Origin: Chloroflexota bacterium
GTDB taxonomy: Bacteria; Chloroflexota; Dehalococcoidia; SM23-28-2; RBG-16-64-32
Direction of reading: 5' to 3'
Length of the DNA stretch: 5,959 bases
NCBI GenBank assembly: GCA_022564695.1
Contig: JADFKX010000129.1
Location: 1 to 5,959, forward strand
Positions within the stretch are counted from its first letter, which is position 1. Each line of letters starts with the position of its first letter. Below the pieces are notes generated by a model. It was not told the origin of the DNA and searched no databases. It worked only from the letters and a program-made list of their open reading frames with translations. Shown piece by piece: positions 5,319 to 5,959 of this stretch. The translations under genes were made by a program, and so were the position numbers.

Positions 5319-5478
5319 CACCGATTCGGCCACCATCACCTTCACGTCCCAGCCGGACGTGTGCGGCCCCGGCAAGGGCACCTTCACCTACACCACCAAC
5401 GACGGCTCCGCCACCTCCGCCCCGGCCACGGTGACGGTAGACATCCCCTGTATAGAGGTAGGCACGGAGGAACGATGA
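5044..5478 (+). CDS. Ig-like-domain lipoprotein or surface-protein fragment, 5' end replaced
   Basis: 144 aa from the ATG at 5044; an ATG at 5011 is an alternative. Residues 1-7 are basic, 8-24 hydrophobic, and V23-I24-G25-C26 fits a lipobox, so the product would be exported and lipid-anchored. Then comes one bacterial Ig-like/cadherin-like unit: 'IDVTLTGSDTETCEL' (52-66), 'NNGTVGDITDEPC' (74-86), 'NTDSATITFTS' (92-102), 'GTFTYTTNDGSATSAPATVT' (112-131), with C64, C86, C107 and C136. Such units usually occur in series in large surface proteins; only one is here. The first ~7 residues are read from the out-of-frame SRPBCC sequence and no Shine-Dalgarno precedes the ATG, so the native start was probably lost at the junction near 5063. 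The stop overlaps the next gene's start (ATGA). Confidence 0.6.
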   Translation: MRKRSPGIAFWWIAAAVAAAAVVIGCGISSSELNLDTFLTPTPSGPSATASIDVTLTGSDTETCELVFAVGTANNGTVGDITDEPCVPGNPNTDSATITFTSQPDVCGPGKGTFTYTTNDGSATSAPATVTVDIPCIEVGTEER

Positions 5479-5792
5479 TGGATACGCGCAGACGAATTGC
5501 GATAGGGATTCTCACCGGCTTAGCTGTCGTCGTCGCGGTAACAGCCAGCCTCTGGATGACCGGCGGTCGCGGCGAGCCCGCGGTGGCCTCTCACGGCGCG
5601 CTGACCATCGGCGTAGACGGCGACCCCACCGGCAACGCGGCCACCTCGCTCGGGGCGTCGGATACGTGCCGAACTGTGGCCGCTGGCAGCACCTTCGAGA
5701 TCGACATCTACGTTACGGAGGTGATATATCTACTGTCCGGAGTAAGTTTAAAGAAGAAATTTTACGAAAAAAAACAGAAGAGCAATCGATAG
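5478..5792 (+). CDS. Secreted cohesin-like protein, N-terminal part, cut and fused to AT-rich DNA
   Basis: 104 aa. Residues about 4-38 are a signal peptide or membrane anchor (RRR then a hydrophobic run, ending 'PAVASH'). 'ALTIGVDGDPTGNAATSLG' and 'SDTCRTVAAGSTFEIDIYVTEV' follow, the opening of a cohesin-like beta-sandwich that I recall in secreted proteins of Dehalococcoidia ('GNTATSLG..D.C..VA.G.TF.IDVYVTDV'). After V83 or so the frame becomes Lys-rich and stops at 5792, with the rest of the fold missing. GGAGG (5466-5470) is 7 nt before the ATG at 5478 and only 4 nt before the overlapping ATG at 5475, so 5478 is preferred; either overlaps the stop of the Ig-like gene, which suggests translational coupling. 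The break coincides with the GC drop near 5720. Confidence 0.6.
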   Translation: MDTRRRIAIGILTGLAVVVAVTASLWMTGGRGEPAVASHGALTIGVDGDPTGNAATSLGASDTCRTVAAGSTFEIDIYVTEVIYLLSGVSLKKKFYEKKQKSNR

Positions 5793-5812
5793 TCGAAGAT
5801 GAACATTTATAG
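5723..5812 (+). CDS. 3' end of an unidentified AT-rich gene, 5' part missing
   Basis: In the frame ending at TAG 5810-5812 the AT-rich side reads 'DISTVRSKFKEEILRKK' and ends 'EEQSIVEDEHL'. This is charged, helix-like and protein-like, unlike the Lys-rich tail in the frame of the cohesin-like gene. It is most simply the last ~29 codons of a gene whose remainder lies beyond the junction near 5720. I do not recognise the family. No start belongs to it here. Confidence 0.45.
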   Translation, partial: DISTVRSKFKEEILRKKTEEQSIVEDEHL

Positions 5813-5959
5813 GCGGTCTTTCCTGACTCGGATTTACTTCAATAATTTAATTATCCTTTATTCACCACGGGTTGTTTGATCGTGGATAAACAGATAAATG
5901 AGAATCTAAAACGTCAGATCGATCTGCATAAAAATCTGGTACCTGTATACAAAAAGCGA
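5724..5959. other. AT-rich segment joined to GC-rich DNA
   Basis: By hand count, bases 5761-5940 have 62 G or C in 180 (about 34 %), against 41 in 60 (about 68 %) for 5641-5700. The change is abrupt, falls inside a gene, and both sides remain coding-like in different frames. No terminal inverted repeat, target duplication, tRNA or integrase trace was seen at the border. Confidence 0.8.
5882..5959 (+). CDS. 5' end of a gene, possibly a class I SAM-dependent methyltransferase, truncated by window edge
   Basis: 26 codons are visible from a GTG at 5882 to the right edge, reading 'DKQINENLKRQIDLHKNLVP' and ending VYKKR. The frame is open back to 5846 (TAA at 5843-5845); a TTG at 5876 is an alternative start and no clear Shine-Dalgarno is present. 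The 'IDLHKNLVPVYKKR' helix resembles N-termini of some methyltransferase-domain proteins from memory only, and the SAM-binding motif would lie outside the window. It follows the previous stop by 69 nt on the same strand with the same low GC, so the two fragments look like neighbours from one genome. Confidence 0.4.
   Translation, partial: MDKQINENLKRQIDLHKNLVPVYKKR

Noticed and set aside
4761..5387. 208-codon minus-strand frame crossing the SRPBCC and Ig-like region
   Set aside because: It spans two unrelated plus-strand coding segments with recognisable domains and shows no domain itself.
5799..5879. 26-codon plus-strand frame starting MNIYRRSFL in the AT-rich end
   Set aside because: No ribosome binding site, overlaps the end of the preceding frame and shows no conserved feature; likely chance in the gap between two gene fragments.

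Overview
The window looks like a GC-rich (about 60-68 %) bacterial chromosome segment, most probably from the Chloroflexota (Dehalococcoidia-like). That placement is inferred from gene types remembered from the group: a Gly/Tyr-rich double zinc-ribbon protein, a small 'C-HH-IE...CKxCG' zinc-ribbon protein, a cysteine-less HesB/IscA-like protein, class III cyclase tails ending in VRLYEVRWRE, and secreted Ig-like/cohesin-like proteins. No rRNA or tRNA is present to test it.

Layout. 1-522 (minus) is the N-terminal part of a class V (PLP) aminotransferase that runs off the left edge. Across a divergent intergenic region holding a 24-nt dyad and a perfect TTGACA/TATAAT promoter lies a complete polar amino-acid ABC importer operon (748-3233, plus): solute-binding lipoprotein, one permease and one ATPase. 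A 15-bp hairpin separates the binding protein from the permease, a position where it could keep the binding protein in excess. The importer should capture an amino acid outside the membrane and pass it through the permease using ATP hydrolysis by the third protein.

3234-3496 holds a short hairpin and the last ~48 codons of a class III adenylate/guanylate cyclase, a remnant. 3497-4446 carries three small minus-strand genes (zinc ribbon, IscA-like, double zinc ribbon), the last two close together with good ribosome binding sites. 4447-4805 has no intact gene. It contains a likely minus-strand promoter that starts transcription at a strong hairpin, a second even shorter cyclase tail whose final 33 nt match the first copy at 32 positions, and a likely plus-strand promoter.

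From 4806 on the DNA is a patchwork. The first ~86 codons of an SRPBCC/START-like protein are joined out of frame to an Ig-like-domain sequence. This is followed, by an ATGA overlap, by the N-terminus of a secreted cohesin-like protein, which is itself cut near 5720. At that point GC drops from about 68 % to about 34 %, and the last ~240 bases read as a different, coherent AT-rich locus: the 3' end of one gene and the 5' end of another, possibly a methyltransferase. The two abrupt joints (near 5063 and 5720) are the most notable features. Either could be real recombination or a chimeric assembly, and the second looks more like a mis-join or recent foreign insertion. I found no convincing novel defence or mobile system, CRISPR array, tRNA or complete insertion sequence.
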